From Mercurialis annua (Eukaryota > Streptophyta > Magnoliopsida > Malpighiales > Euphorbiaceae): 64,000 nucleotides of DNA. The translations under genes were made by a program, and so were the position numbers. Location: contig NC_065576.1 of NCBI RefSeq assembly GCF_937616625.2, positions 37,846,628 to 37,910,627 on the forward strand, read 5' to 3'. Shown here one piece after another: positions 47,535 to 56,374 of the stretch (position 1 is its first letter; each line of letters opens with the position of its first letter). The notes under the pieces were generated by a model. The model was not told where the DNA came from and searched no databases. It saw only the letters and a program-made list of their open reading frames with translations.

Positions 47535-48081
47535 TAGGGATGGCAATGGGGAGGGGATTTCCCGTTCCCCGTGGGGACCCGCCCCTAATAGGGCGGGGAA
47601 TCCCCACCAATTACCCCCATGGATACGGGGATGGGGGAAAATCATTCCCCAACCACGGAGATGGGGAGGGGACGGAGAGTATAGTCCCACCCCATGGGGA
47701 TCCCCATCCCCGTCCCCATGCGGATCCGATTTATATTTATGTATATTTATATTATATTATAAGTTTTAGTATGTTATTTATAATTTTAAATAATTTAACA
47801 TAATTTTTTTTATTAGTTTCTATTTAGTTATAAATATATAATATTATAAAAGGTAATATTATTTTCTATAATGATTTTTGTTCAAATATCTTATGGAAAT
47901 AATAAAATTATTTATAAATTATATTTAATTGTACGGGAAATGGGGATCCCCATGGGGATGGGGACGGGGATGATTTTATCCCCATTAATTAAATGGGGAC
48001 GGAGATGGGGATTTCCCATAGACGCGGGGATGGGGATGGGGATGGCTTCCCCGTCCCCACCCCGCCCCATTGCCATCCCTA
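47535..48081. mobile_element. GC-rich hAT-type MITE, 547 bp
   Basis: Begins TAGGGATGGCAATGGGG and ends, inversely, TAGGGATGGCAATGGGGCGG. Flanked by 8 bp repeats TTTGCATC (47527-47534) and TTTGCACC (48082-48089), 7 of 8 identical. The outer parts consist of GGGGATGGGGA/TCCCCATCCCC words around an AT-rich centre, giving a strong local GC island. All open frames across it come from this low complexity. Confidence 0.85.
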
Positions 48082-48254
48082 TTTGCACCTTTATTTCTTT
48101 ACTCTATTGTCTTTTTTTTAATTATAATAATACTTATTTTTTATTATTTTTTATTCTAAGCATTTTATTTTTATTCTAATATGTATATCTCTTTTTTTTT
48201 CTCAGATTTATTTCTCTCTCTTTCCCATTTTTTCTTCTTCTTTATCACGCTGCC

Positions 48255-48520
48255 GCCGTTTCTTTAATGATCTGCCGTTCCTTCAAAGAGATAGTGTTTT
48301 TTAATTGTTTCTCGAAGATTGCTTTTCTTTTTATAATATGTAATAAGAATTTTTCTTATTCGGATTTGAATTTCCTTAATAATCCTTATTGTATAGCTTG
48401 TTCTCCAATTTATGATTTCGTATCTTAGTTCTAGTGTATATCATTTCTTATACGAAAGTTTTAAGAAAGATTCTTTCGCCATACTTTATGGCTTTTAATA
48501 TAACTAATATTCGTAAAATA
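48255..48520 (+). pseudogene. 3' UTR fragment of a LINE
   Basis: Homologous to the LINE tail at 10140-10395: GGATTTGAATTTCCTTAATAATCC and a terminal CTTTATGGCTTTTAATATAACTAATATTC match in the same order. No coding part is left. Confidence 0.5.
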
Positions 48521-48860
48521 GTACAAATATGTTACACCTTATACACCAATACTTTCAATAAATTCTCATTATATATTATGATGGAACCTGTGATATTCTT
48601 TCAGTCTCATATTTATTGTCCACTTTTGGGATCAAACATTTTATATTTTTTATGAATAGCGACCATATATTTACAGTAAATTTTTGAAAGCTGGATATTA
48701 TTTTAATAAGTTAATCGTAATTGCTAAAAAAGCAAAGATTTGTATTCATAAAAATGAAATTTAAAATTTTGGATACATTTATACAAATTGAATATCAAAA
48801 TAAAAATTAAAATAATTGATCGTAATCGATAAAAGACCCAAATGTTTAGATTTTTAAAAA
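48521..48860. other. AT-rich sequence, nothing recognised
   Basis: No gene or bounded repeat supported. Confidence 0.4.
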
Positions 48861-49315
48861 GAAAAAATTATTCTAAAACCCCCCACGTTTATCATAATTC
48901 ACAGTTTGGTACCCCTTATTTGAAAATCAAACGATTTGATACCTCAGTTTTGATTTTGTCAACACTTACAACCTTCTGTTAAATATAGGTGTCAAATCGT
49001 TAACAAAATAAAATGTGAGGTACCAAATCTTTTGAAAATGAGGTACCAAATCGTTTGAAAATGAGTTATCAAATAGTTTGAAAATGAGGTACCAAATCGT
49101 TCACATAATTAAAAGTGAGGTATCAAATCGTTAACATAATTAAAAGTGAGGTACCAAATCGTTTGAAAGTAAATATCAAATTATTAACGGAACTAATAAA
49201 AGCCCCTAATTGTTGACGGAATCAAAACTGAGATACCAAATCGTTTGATTGTTAAATAAGGAGTAACAAACTGTGAATTATGACAAACATAAAGGGTATA
49301 GAGTAATTTGCTCTT
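48861..49315. mobile_element. Inverted-repeat MITE with internal short tandem repeat
   Basis: Arms: TTTATCATAATTCACAGTTTGGTACCCCTTATTT on the left matches the inverse of the right. Its centre (49010-49180) has about six copies of a 22-36 bp unit with GAGGTACCAAATCGTTTGAAAAT or variants with AACATAATTAAAAGT. Related to 24575-24980. Confidence 0.65.
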
Positions 49316-49439
49316 AAAAAAATGAATGTGACTATTTTCTTTCTTCCAACTAAAAGAAATTATAAAATTTTGTTGAGTTAATTATGACAAAACAAAATTA
49401 TTTTTCAATATCTTTTTTTAATCCAAGCAACTAATTGTT

Positions 49440-49531
49440 GTTTATATAAATGTAGGTTTGTGGAAGAAACGCTGAAAGTTCTGCAGGAGGAGGATGGTTG
49501 GTCTATGAAGTGCCTGTTCGCAATTTCATAT
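49440..49531 (+). pseudogene. Degenerate copy of the defensin-like exon 2
   Basis: Aligns to intron end plus exon 2 of the peptide gene at 42130-42484: TTGTTTATATAAATGTAGGTTTGTGG corresponds to the intron end, and GCTGAAAGT, GGAGGAGGATGGTTGGT and TCGCAATTT match the codons for AES, GGGWLV and SQF. The first cysteine codon (TGT) has become TAT, bases are missing after it, and similarity stops before the second half of the cysteine pattern. No exon 1 copy was found nearby. Confidence 0.75.
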
Positions 49532-49601
49532 AAGTAAAATTACACAAATTCTATGTAAGATTACAAATGATTGAAACTACTTTGAAAAACATTTATATAA
49601 G

Positions 49602-49992
49602 TAGAAGTAAGTCCGGTTTGGTTTGCTTTGGTTTGAAGTGTAAATTACCGTAATCTAATTAAACCATCTTTATAAATCAAAATCAAATTTTACTAGTTTG
49701 GTTTACAATTTTTTCAATTAAGCACTCCAAAAATTATGTTCGATGCACCATAGATTCGGTTCGTCGGGTTAAGTCCGGTCGGTTAGTATTTTAATTTATA
49801 TAATTTTTATATATTTGAAATCAAATGTAGGTAGAAGTTCGATCTTTTGGTTCAGTTTGGTACACCGAGCCCTAAAACCAAACAAAAAATGAAACCCACG
49901 GTTTCTATAAATCCTAAAACGAATCAAAGCATATTAACTGCTTACTCCATTCTCAATTTCAGTTCGTTGGATTCGGTTTTTGCCCACCTCTA
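49602..49992. mobile_element. hAT-type MITE, 391 bp
   Basis: Ends TAGAAGTAAGTCCGG and, inversely, TAGAGGTGGGCAAAA. The 8 bp flanks TATATAAG and AATATAAA agree at 6 of 8. The interior is rich in GGTTTGGTTT and CGGTTCGG words. Confidence 0.6.
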
Positions 49993-50224
49993 AATATAAA
50001 GGACGATAAAGCATACATTATTAATAGTTCAAATCTAGTAATACAAATATTATTTAACAACGAGAGAGTTATACATCATCCTTACAATTTTTCTTCTCTA
50101 TTATGATAAAACAATGTACGTAAAACCATAAACATGAAAGAGAACAAATATATATAATGCGTGTATAATTCACGACTTATATTGTATCCAATAAAAGGGC
50201 CAATGGTGTACAACAAAGCGACGC

Positions 50225-50565
50225 TTCAATTTTTTTAAATTTATCAAAACTTTTAAAAATTAGAAATCTATTTAATTTGTCAATTTGCCGAAATTTATCC
50301 AATTTTTCAAAACAGATGAAATTATGTTTACATGGCATGTTAAGGTGACCTAAAATATAAAATTATATTTATTTGGACTGTGTAGCATCCTAATTAACAA
50401 TTTTTTTTTAAGATTACTCATTCAGTTGCATGTATATATAATTAAATTTAATTTTAAAAAATTGGATAAATTTCATGCGAATTGACAATATTAGGATAAA
50501 TTTATAACTTTTGAAATGTTTTGATAGATATTTAAAAATTCGAAAAGTTGACTTTTTAACACCAT
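50225..50565. mobile_element. Inverted-repeat MITE beside the S-protein gene
   Basis: Left arm with TTAATTTGTCAATTTGCCGAAATTTATCCAATTTTT and right arm, inverse, with the same words (AAATTGGATAAATTTCATGCGAATTGACAA). Ends are approximate. It lies within 30 bp of the stop codon of the S-protein gene and may supply its 3' UTR or polyadenylation region. Confidence 0.55.
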
Positions 50566-50589
50566 TAAACTTTATAAAAAAAACCCGTA

Positions 50590-51030
50590 TCAACTCCAAT
50601 TATACGTCTTATAAAACCTTTTATCGACGCTGTCGACTAAGTAGATACCATCATCTTGTGCTCGCCACGAGCAAATTCTCCCATCGACACAGTGCAACGT
50701 GACAAAAATCTGCCTTTCTTCAAGCGTAAACGCGTTAAATTCTTGAGTTCCATGAGCCCAGGTCAATTTACATCTAAAATAAGTGTTCTGCTGAAAATTC
50801 ATATGGAAAGTCCATTCTTGATCTTGATTAGGGGAAAGAGTACGGCCAAAATTATCATCCGCAGAATGGCATTGAGTATGGAGCACATCTTTACTTAATC
50901 CATTAAAAATATGGATATGAAATTTTATAAATAAACTATTAGCATGGAAATTTCCCAATGTTTTTTCAGTAAACAATGCAAAGAAAAGGATAACAAAATG
51001 AAATACCTTAATCATTGTCTGGAAATTCAC
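50590..51030 (-). CDS. S-protein homologue (plant self-incompatibility S1 family)
   Basis: Intronless gene of 146 residues (141 if the second Met, at residue 6, is used). Residues 7-26 are a hydrophobic signal peptide (HFVILFFALFTEKTLG). The mature part has the S1-family pattern: FHIHIFNGL, a first Cys (54) followed by HSADDNFGRTL, then QEWTFHMNF, FRC (87), Cys114 and Cys120 followed by SW, and DGIYLVD. The family is named after the secreted stigma protein that blocks self pollen in poppy; most plants have many homologues, usually expressed in floral tissues, with unknown partners. All four expected cysteines are present and there is no break. Confidence 0.9.
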   Translation of the reverse strand: MNFQTMIKVFHFVILFFALFTEKTLGNFHANSLFIKFHIHIFNGLSKDVLHTQCHSADDNFGRTLSPNQDQEWTFHMNFQQNTYFRCKLTWAHGTQEFNAFTLEERQIFVTLHCVDGRICSWRAQDDGIYLVDSVDKRFYKTYNWS

Positions 51031-51828
51031 CTCTTACACAAAGGAATTAATTAGGATTTCTTTGAGAAAATAATTAGTAATTAATGTTTTTTCTATTAAT
51101 AGTTAGGGCATGATTAGACATTATTTATTGACGTGAAAAGGAAGTAACAACCCACCGATAATTGAGAAAGAAAGATTCTCCTATTCACTAAATGTATGCT
51201 AATTTTATTTTAGTTTGTTCTCAATTAAACTTATTTTTAATGAGTATAACAATAATGTGTTATTAGTAAAAAAAAAAAACAATGGGTTAGAATAAATTAC
51301 CTTGAAATTGTGTTATATAAATTAGCGCACTATTAATAACAAGTAAATAATTCATTGTATCAAGAATCATTTTTAAGTTTTTTTTTTCAAATAAACCAAT
51401 GAATTTGGTTTCTAATAATAACATAATTTACTCATTCTTCGTTAGGTACTATTGAAAGAAACAATTTGGTCCGTTTTAGTCCATTTTCATGAGAAACACA
51501 GATAAGTTCTAGCAAGTCATTTTCCACTGAGAGAAAATAGGGTTGTTTTCACTGACTGGCCGGTTTTTAACCTTTGCCTATCTCATACTAAAGTCTCTAA
51601 ACTTTATTTATTTGATAGCTATGTTGTCCTTAAATTTCAATTTTATAACCATATTAAGTTGAGTGTCATATAGGTATAATTTGACAGAGTTATGAAATTA
51701 ATGGTAGAAACAATATAATTGTAAAGTTCGGAACTATAACGGGAGAGACACAAAAATTGAAAGACTTCTAATAAAAATTATCCAAATGAAGTAGGTATCT
51801 GATAATCATATTAATGTTTTGACATAAT
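51031..51828. other. Upstream of the S-protein gene; no gene seen
   Basis: Contains the S-protein promoter region and AT-rich sequence up to the copia LTR. Some inverted words around 51580-51780 hint at an old MITE, but the ends are not visible. Confidence 0.35.
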
Positions 51829-51850
51829 TGTTGGAATATGCCTAGAATTC
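51829..51850 (+). mobile_element. Start of a Ty1-copia LTR, cut by the gypsy element
   Basis: TGTTGGAATATGCC is a typical Ty1-copia LTR start. Only 22 bp, including the AATTC target site, lie left of the gypsy insertion; the rest continues at 63125. Confidence 0.75.
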
Positions 51851-52326
51851 TGTTCGCCTGGAAATATTCCGGACTCGAATTTTTGAATTTATAATTGGGA
51901 TCGGTTTGAGGTTTGATACTTTAACGAACCTATGTAGATACTCGCAGGGCTTGTTTGGTTAAAAGCACTTAACCACGTGATCTAAAAAGTAATAATCTGG
52001 GAGTTATGAACTCAGGCGAGATTAATACCGAAAACTACTCCTAAATTAAAACAATCCGGAGATTGCGAGATAAAAAGCACTGGGCTTGGTTTTTGATTGA
52101 TTGATTTGTTGATACAAAAATAATGAAGCTCTGAGCTATTTATAGCTCCTCATAATCAAGACTCCTAATTCAACTAAAACTAAGACTCTAATAGAAAATC
52201 ACTCCTAATGAATTACAAATTCCTAAATAGAAAAAGCAATAATAAAAAGGCTTCTATTTGGGCCTGATTCCCTAGCAAGCCCACATAAAATTCTTTACCC
52301 AGTAATTTCCTGGGCCGGTGTAAACA
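51851..52326 (-). repeat. 3' LTR of the gypsy element
   Basis: 476 bp. On the minus strand it starts TGTTTACACCGGCCC and ends GGCGAACA. TATA-like TATAAATA at 52137-52144. It differs from the other copy at ten sites, including a CACGTG (G-box) that is CACGTT in the other LTR. Confidence 0.95.
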
Positions 52327-52340
52327 ATGCCCCCAACAAG
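52327..52340 (-). other. Polypurine tract
   Basis: On the minus strand TTGTTGGGGGCAT precedes the 3' LTR directly, fitting the plus-strand priming site of Ty3/gypsy elements. Confidence 0.65.
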
Positions 52341-52732
52341 CCTGAACCAACTATTTTTGGGCTTGTTCTTTTCCTTCTCCTCACCTGGCCCAGCAACAAA
52401 GCCCAAGACTCTGAGATTGAAAACATTCAAAGGGGTGCGCATCTATCGACTCCTCGGTACCTCCTTCGTGCCACGTCATTACCAGCTGTCACCCACGATG
52501 TCACGTTTTGGCCCCACGACCTTTCGGCTCCCTTCAATTTTGTCTTTTAAGAAAAACAAAACCTCATTTTCTCACTCACTTACTCTCTCTGCATTTGTGA
52601 AACTTCTCTCTCTAGGCAAATCTCGAGTGCTCTCCGTGTCGCTGCTTGGTAAGTAACTACCCTCGCCCTTCATATACTTGAATCGCCCCTTCACATCTTC
52701 GTCTAACTGAGGTACTCCATTCTGCAATTATC

Positions 52733-53935
52733 ATGGCTGCTCCTAATGACGCTATCGCCGCTCAAGTGACCGACAAGATGAATGAAATCCACGCTGCTGC
52801 TCCAAATACCGATCTTCAGGTAATAGTAAAAACCAACGACGACAAAGAATGTGTCGGTCCAATACTTGTTTCGCCCAGTCATCTCTGCGAAATTGCTACC
52901 CCTTTTCACGAAGAAGTCCTACCACGATTCTCACTCGCCCACCAGTCTTCCATTTGGGTGAACACAATGTTTAGAAACTGGCCGACAGAGCACAAGGGTT
53001 ATCAAGAATGGGTAAACCGATTAAAACCTCACTTCGGCCAACTGTGGAAAGATGTTGGCATATACGACATGATCGGCCTCTGCAAGGCGAGCAGACCGAT
53101 AGCGAAGCATTATATCATGGGGGCTCCCCTCTTCTGGTCGTCCGCTGTCAACTGCTTCTGCTTCAAGTTTGGTATGATGACCATCACTCTCCTGGATATG
53201 GCTGCAATCTTGAACATCCCTGTAATCGGCGAACGTATCTCGCCCAACCTGGACGCCGAAATCCCTGCTTTTAAACTGACAAAGGCCCAACGGAGCTACG
53301 GTCCCTTCGTCAAACTTTTTATGGGCGAAGAACACTACAAACCAGACACCAAAGAACACATTGCATTCCTCGCCTTCTTTGTGGCGAAGTTCGTCCTCTG
53401 TACTTCATCTTTTAGAGTTACAACTGACTGCTTCACACTTGCCACTGCTCTGGCCGAAGGACGGAAATGCAATTTGGGCGAGTTCATGCTGGCTCACTTG
53501 TACAGAAGTCTGAATAAGATCGCTCCTCATGCCCAAAAACGGATCTTCCAATGCCCCAGTGGTCCACTGTGGGTCCTGCAATTATGGCTCACCCTTTACT
53601 TTCCGGAGCTCTTTGAAATCGGCCCTCATATTAAAGTCGATTTGTGTGGTTACCAACTGATCGCTGCTGGTACCCGTCTCCCTCATGTTTTGGATGTTCT
53701 GGAAGTGTTTACCAACTCCGTTCGTACCTCAGAGCTTCTTTGTCCTATTCTGACTCTGAAGTATCCCCCATCTTGGTTATACCTCGGCTGGGATAGTGAC
53801 GATACAGAAGAAGCAATGGCCGACCCTAAACGGAAACTTGGAGGTCAATATTGGGGTAGCTCTTTAAAGAGCAGGAATTTAATCGCCGGTTTGGAATACA
53901 ACCGCAGTAGTATAGAGGCATACTGCCCTAACTAG
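52733..53935 (+). CDS. Plant mobile domain protein, first part (antisense gene of the gypsy element)
   Basis: 400 codons on the strand opposite to gag-pol, starting 400 bp inside the element. The region WVNRLKPHFGQLWKDVGIYDMI, then SAVNCFCFKFGMMTITLLDMAAIL, GLPV-like NIPVIGERI and, later, LAHLYRSLNKI has the pattern of the plant mobile domain (PMD, also called aminotransferase-like). This domain occurs in plant transposons and in host proteins such as MAIN. The frame closes with TAG at 53933-53935, but the protein clearly continues as VARQFGYNQGIP in the next frame, so a one-base frameshift is present here. Its transcription could start in or near the flanking LTR. The function for the element is unknown. 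Confidence 0.75.
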   Translation: MAAPNDAIAAQVTDKMNEIHAAAPNTDLQVIVKTNDDKECVGPILVSPSHLCEIATPFHEEVLPRFSLAHQSSIWVNTMFRNWPTEHKGYQEWVNRLKPHFGQLWKDVGIYDMIGLCKASRPIAKHYIMGAPLFWSSAVNCFCFKFGMMTITLLDMAAILNIPVIGERISPNLDAEIPAFKLTKAQRSYGPFVKLFMGEEHYKPDTKEHIAFLAFFVAKFVLCTSSFRVTTDCFTLATALAEGRKCNLGEFMLAHLYRSLNKIAPHAQKRIFQCPSGPLWVLQLWLTLYFPELFEIGPHIKVDLCGYQLIAAGTRLPHVLDVLEVFTNSVRTSELLCPILTLKYPPSWLYLGWDSDDTEEAMADPKRKLGGQYWGSSLKSRNLIAGLEYNRSSIEAYCPN

Positions 53936-54688
53936 TGGCTCGGCAGTTCGGCTATAACCAAGGAATTCCCTGTCCTTTATTGATCTCCGTCAATAATCGC
54001 GGGACCTACAGACCTTCATTAGAAAACTATGCCGATTTGCAATTCATAACTCGCCTTAATAGAGCCTATCTTCCCCCCATATCAGAAATTTCTCGCCCTT
54101 CCACCTCACCCAAGTGTACCCCTGAATTCGATAGCTGGTGGGCTTCAGTCGTAGAATCGTGTTTCGACCTCTCTCCAAAAGAAATCCTCTCTCTTCATAA
54201 TTTTTCTTTACCTCCTTTATCAAGAAACCCAACTCATGCCGATCTGTTTCTTTTGCAGGCACCGAAACGTCCCAAATATGAAGGTAACCTATTCCATCTT
54301 TTTGAAATTTCTAGGTTCGAACGTTTTTATAAATTTAAATATGACCCATTAGATCGGCCAGGCATGAACCTTAGGATGCAGTGTCATAGACGAATTGCTA
54401 GGACTAAGTTCAACGAAAAGATGAAAAAAGTTTGGAAAGATAACTACGAAAAAATATATTCTTATGAATTCTTCCTAGCCCATATTCGCCCGAAATTCAA
54501 ATATAAGAGTCCACCAGTTCCTAAGTGTAACATGTCCACCCCTAATCCAATTAAACTGCCTAAAAAACGAGTAAAAAAGTCTAAGCCGATCATAAATAGC
54601 GAAGGGGTCACTTATACTGGCATCAGATGTCCCTCTGATGTCGAGGCGATAAGTGAACTGGTCAAAAATGGCTACACTAGAATACCAG
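53935..54688 (+). CDS. Plant mobile domain protein, second part (after frameshift)
   Basis: Continues the protein in frame +1 from VARQFGYNQGIPCPL, with FDSWWASVVESCF and a lysine-rich stretch (KLPKKRVKKSKPI). The exon would end at 54688 (CCAG before GTAACA), and a 65 bp intron (54689-54753, ending TTTTCCAG) joins it in frame to 54754. Without splicing the frame stops at 54738. Confidence 0.6.
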
Positions 54689-54753
54689 GTAACAAAGATA
54701 TCATTTCGCCTTTGAAACTTTCCTTTATTTCATACTAACTTGCTGTTTTCCAG

Positions 54754-55187
54754 TTGGCGTGCCGAAGTGGGCGAAAGGAGATGTTTATGACACAGATGGC
54801 GAAGATCCGCCAGAAGCAAAGAAATCTCGGCGCAAGCGTCCGGCGTCCAAGAAATCGTCCAAGAAGGAGCCAAAGGAGCCAAAACCGAAGAAAATGAGGG
54901 CTGAACTTTCTGGGTCTCGCCTTTTTGATCCCGCTCCTTCTGATCCTGAAACAAATCGCCCTTCCAGGAGCGCTCATTCCTCTTCAAGGGGTGATACCCA
55001 GACAGGGGACGATCACACTTGCGATGAAGGCATCTCCTTGACGGGGAACCGCTCTTCTCAAAAAACATCGTCTGAAGTCGCCCCGACGGTGTCGCAAATG
55101 CTTAACTTCTCTCCGCTCCCTACTCTGCATTCGCCACTTGGTTCAGACCTGGTGAACCTCCCGGCTCGTCTTGCTGCTAAGACTAAG
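54754..55187 (+). CDS. Plant mobile domain protein, third exon (basic, disordered)
   Basis: Reads VGVPKWAKGDVYDTDGEDPP, then a strongly basic segment (KKSRRKRPASKKSSKK) that may be a nuclear localisation signal, then Ser/Asp/Thr-rich sequence. It ends at AAG before GTACCT; a 75 bp intron (55188-55262, ending ATGGCAG) leads in frame to 55263. Confidence 0.6.
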
Positions 55188-55262
55188 GTACCTTATTCTT
55201 GTCTATTATCGCCTTAACAATGTCCCTATCAGCTAATCTTTTATTGTGGCCAAACATGGCAG

Positions 55263-55967
55263 ATACTGGATGATTTCCCGGCGAAGCACGACGACCTGGC
55301 AGCAAAAGCAGCGGCCTTCCTTAACTCTGACAGTGAGGAAGAAGAGATGCCCACACCGGAGAGTGAGGTACAGGCCGAAGTGACTAGCGGGCCTTCTGAG
55401 GGATGGGGCGATCACCTGGACGTCGTTGGCTCTTTGAAGTCCCAAGGTGTGGCGATCTTCAAGTCACTTGAAGACTTTGGTCGTCTTAAAAAAGCCGCGA
55501 CTGCTCTGGCCGATGCTCCTCCAGAGATTTTGAACGAGAAGGCTCGTAGTGCCATGGTCCAGCTGTCTGCGTCGCTACCCGCATTCCAAAAGATTTATGA
55601 TGAGGCGACGCAGATCCAGACAGATCATGACCAACTGACCCTTCGGGAGGCCGAAGCAAGGGAGAAACTGGAAACGCTCAAGGCTTCCGTAAAAGCAGCC
55701 GTTTCGACCTTGACTACTCGCCGGGATCATGCCAAGGAGCTGCGTGACAAAATTTCGGCCTTGAAGCTCGAGCTGGAGACTGAAGAGAAGAGCATAGGCG
55801 AACTGGAAGCTGCCATGGACAAAAGCTTGCTCGAAGGGGTCGGTGTGAAGAAGAGCCGGAACGAGCTGAAACAAAGCCTCGCCAAGATGAAGCCGAAGGT
55901 GGATGAAGCCCGGAAGTCTTTCAGTACAGTTCGTAGTGAGCTTGGCGATATTTTTAGCCATTTTTAA
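55263..55967 (+). CDS. Plant mobile domain protein, last exon (coiled coil)
   Basis: Starts ILDDFPAKHDDLAAK, continues through acidic SDSEEEE to a long helical region (about 55600-55950). Heptad-like Leu/Ala spacing there (EAREKLETLKASVKAAVSTL, KLELETEEKSIGELEAAMDK) predicts a coiled coil, suggesting dimerisation. Stop at 55965-55967. The gene converges tail to tail with the integrase end at 56375. Confidence 0.65.
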   Translation: MLDDFPAKHDDLAAKAAAFLNSDSEEEEMPTPESEVQAEVTSGPSEGWGDHLDVVGSLKSQGVAIFKSLEDFGRLKKAATALADAPPEILNEKARSAMVQLSASLPAFQKIYDEATQIQTDHDQLTLREAEAREKLETLKASVKAAVSTLTTRRDHAKELRDKISALKLELETEEKSIGELEAAMDKSLLEGVGVKKSRNELKQSLAKMKPKVDEARKSFSTVRSELGDIFSHF

Positions 55968-56374
55968 TTTTTTCAAGTTCAGAACAATATTCCTGTTTGA
56001 TTTTCTAATTTTGTAACACTTTGAATCGCACTACTTTTTGATCGGCCTGGGGCCGTATCTTGTTTGATTTTGGTAATTTCAGTGTTTAATCGGCCGGAGA
56101 GCCGAAATTTTACCTTTATTCAAAACTTGCATTATTTTATCGTTTGATTATTCGCTTATTATCGGTCCGTAGTTGGTCCGATAGGAAATAATATTATTTC
56201 TTAAAATTATTACAAAAGGTTGAGAAAAACGGAGTACCCGTTGAAAAAACTCAACTAATGTGAACCTCTGAAACATAAATGGTATTACCAAATAATCGGC
56301 GTTTACATAATGTCGCCGAGCACTTCCGTGAATTTTAACTTTCCAGGATGCTCGGCGGAAGTTTATAAACAAAA
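55968..56374. other. Convergent spacer between the antisense gene and pol
   Basis: About 400 bp, AT-rich, with GGCC-containing words. It should contain the 3' ends of both transcripts. No coding sequence. Confidence 0.4.

Noticed and set aside
47472..48179. Gly/Pro-rich frames over the GC island
   Set aside because: Low-complexity by-products of a hAT MITE.
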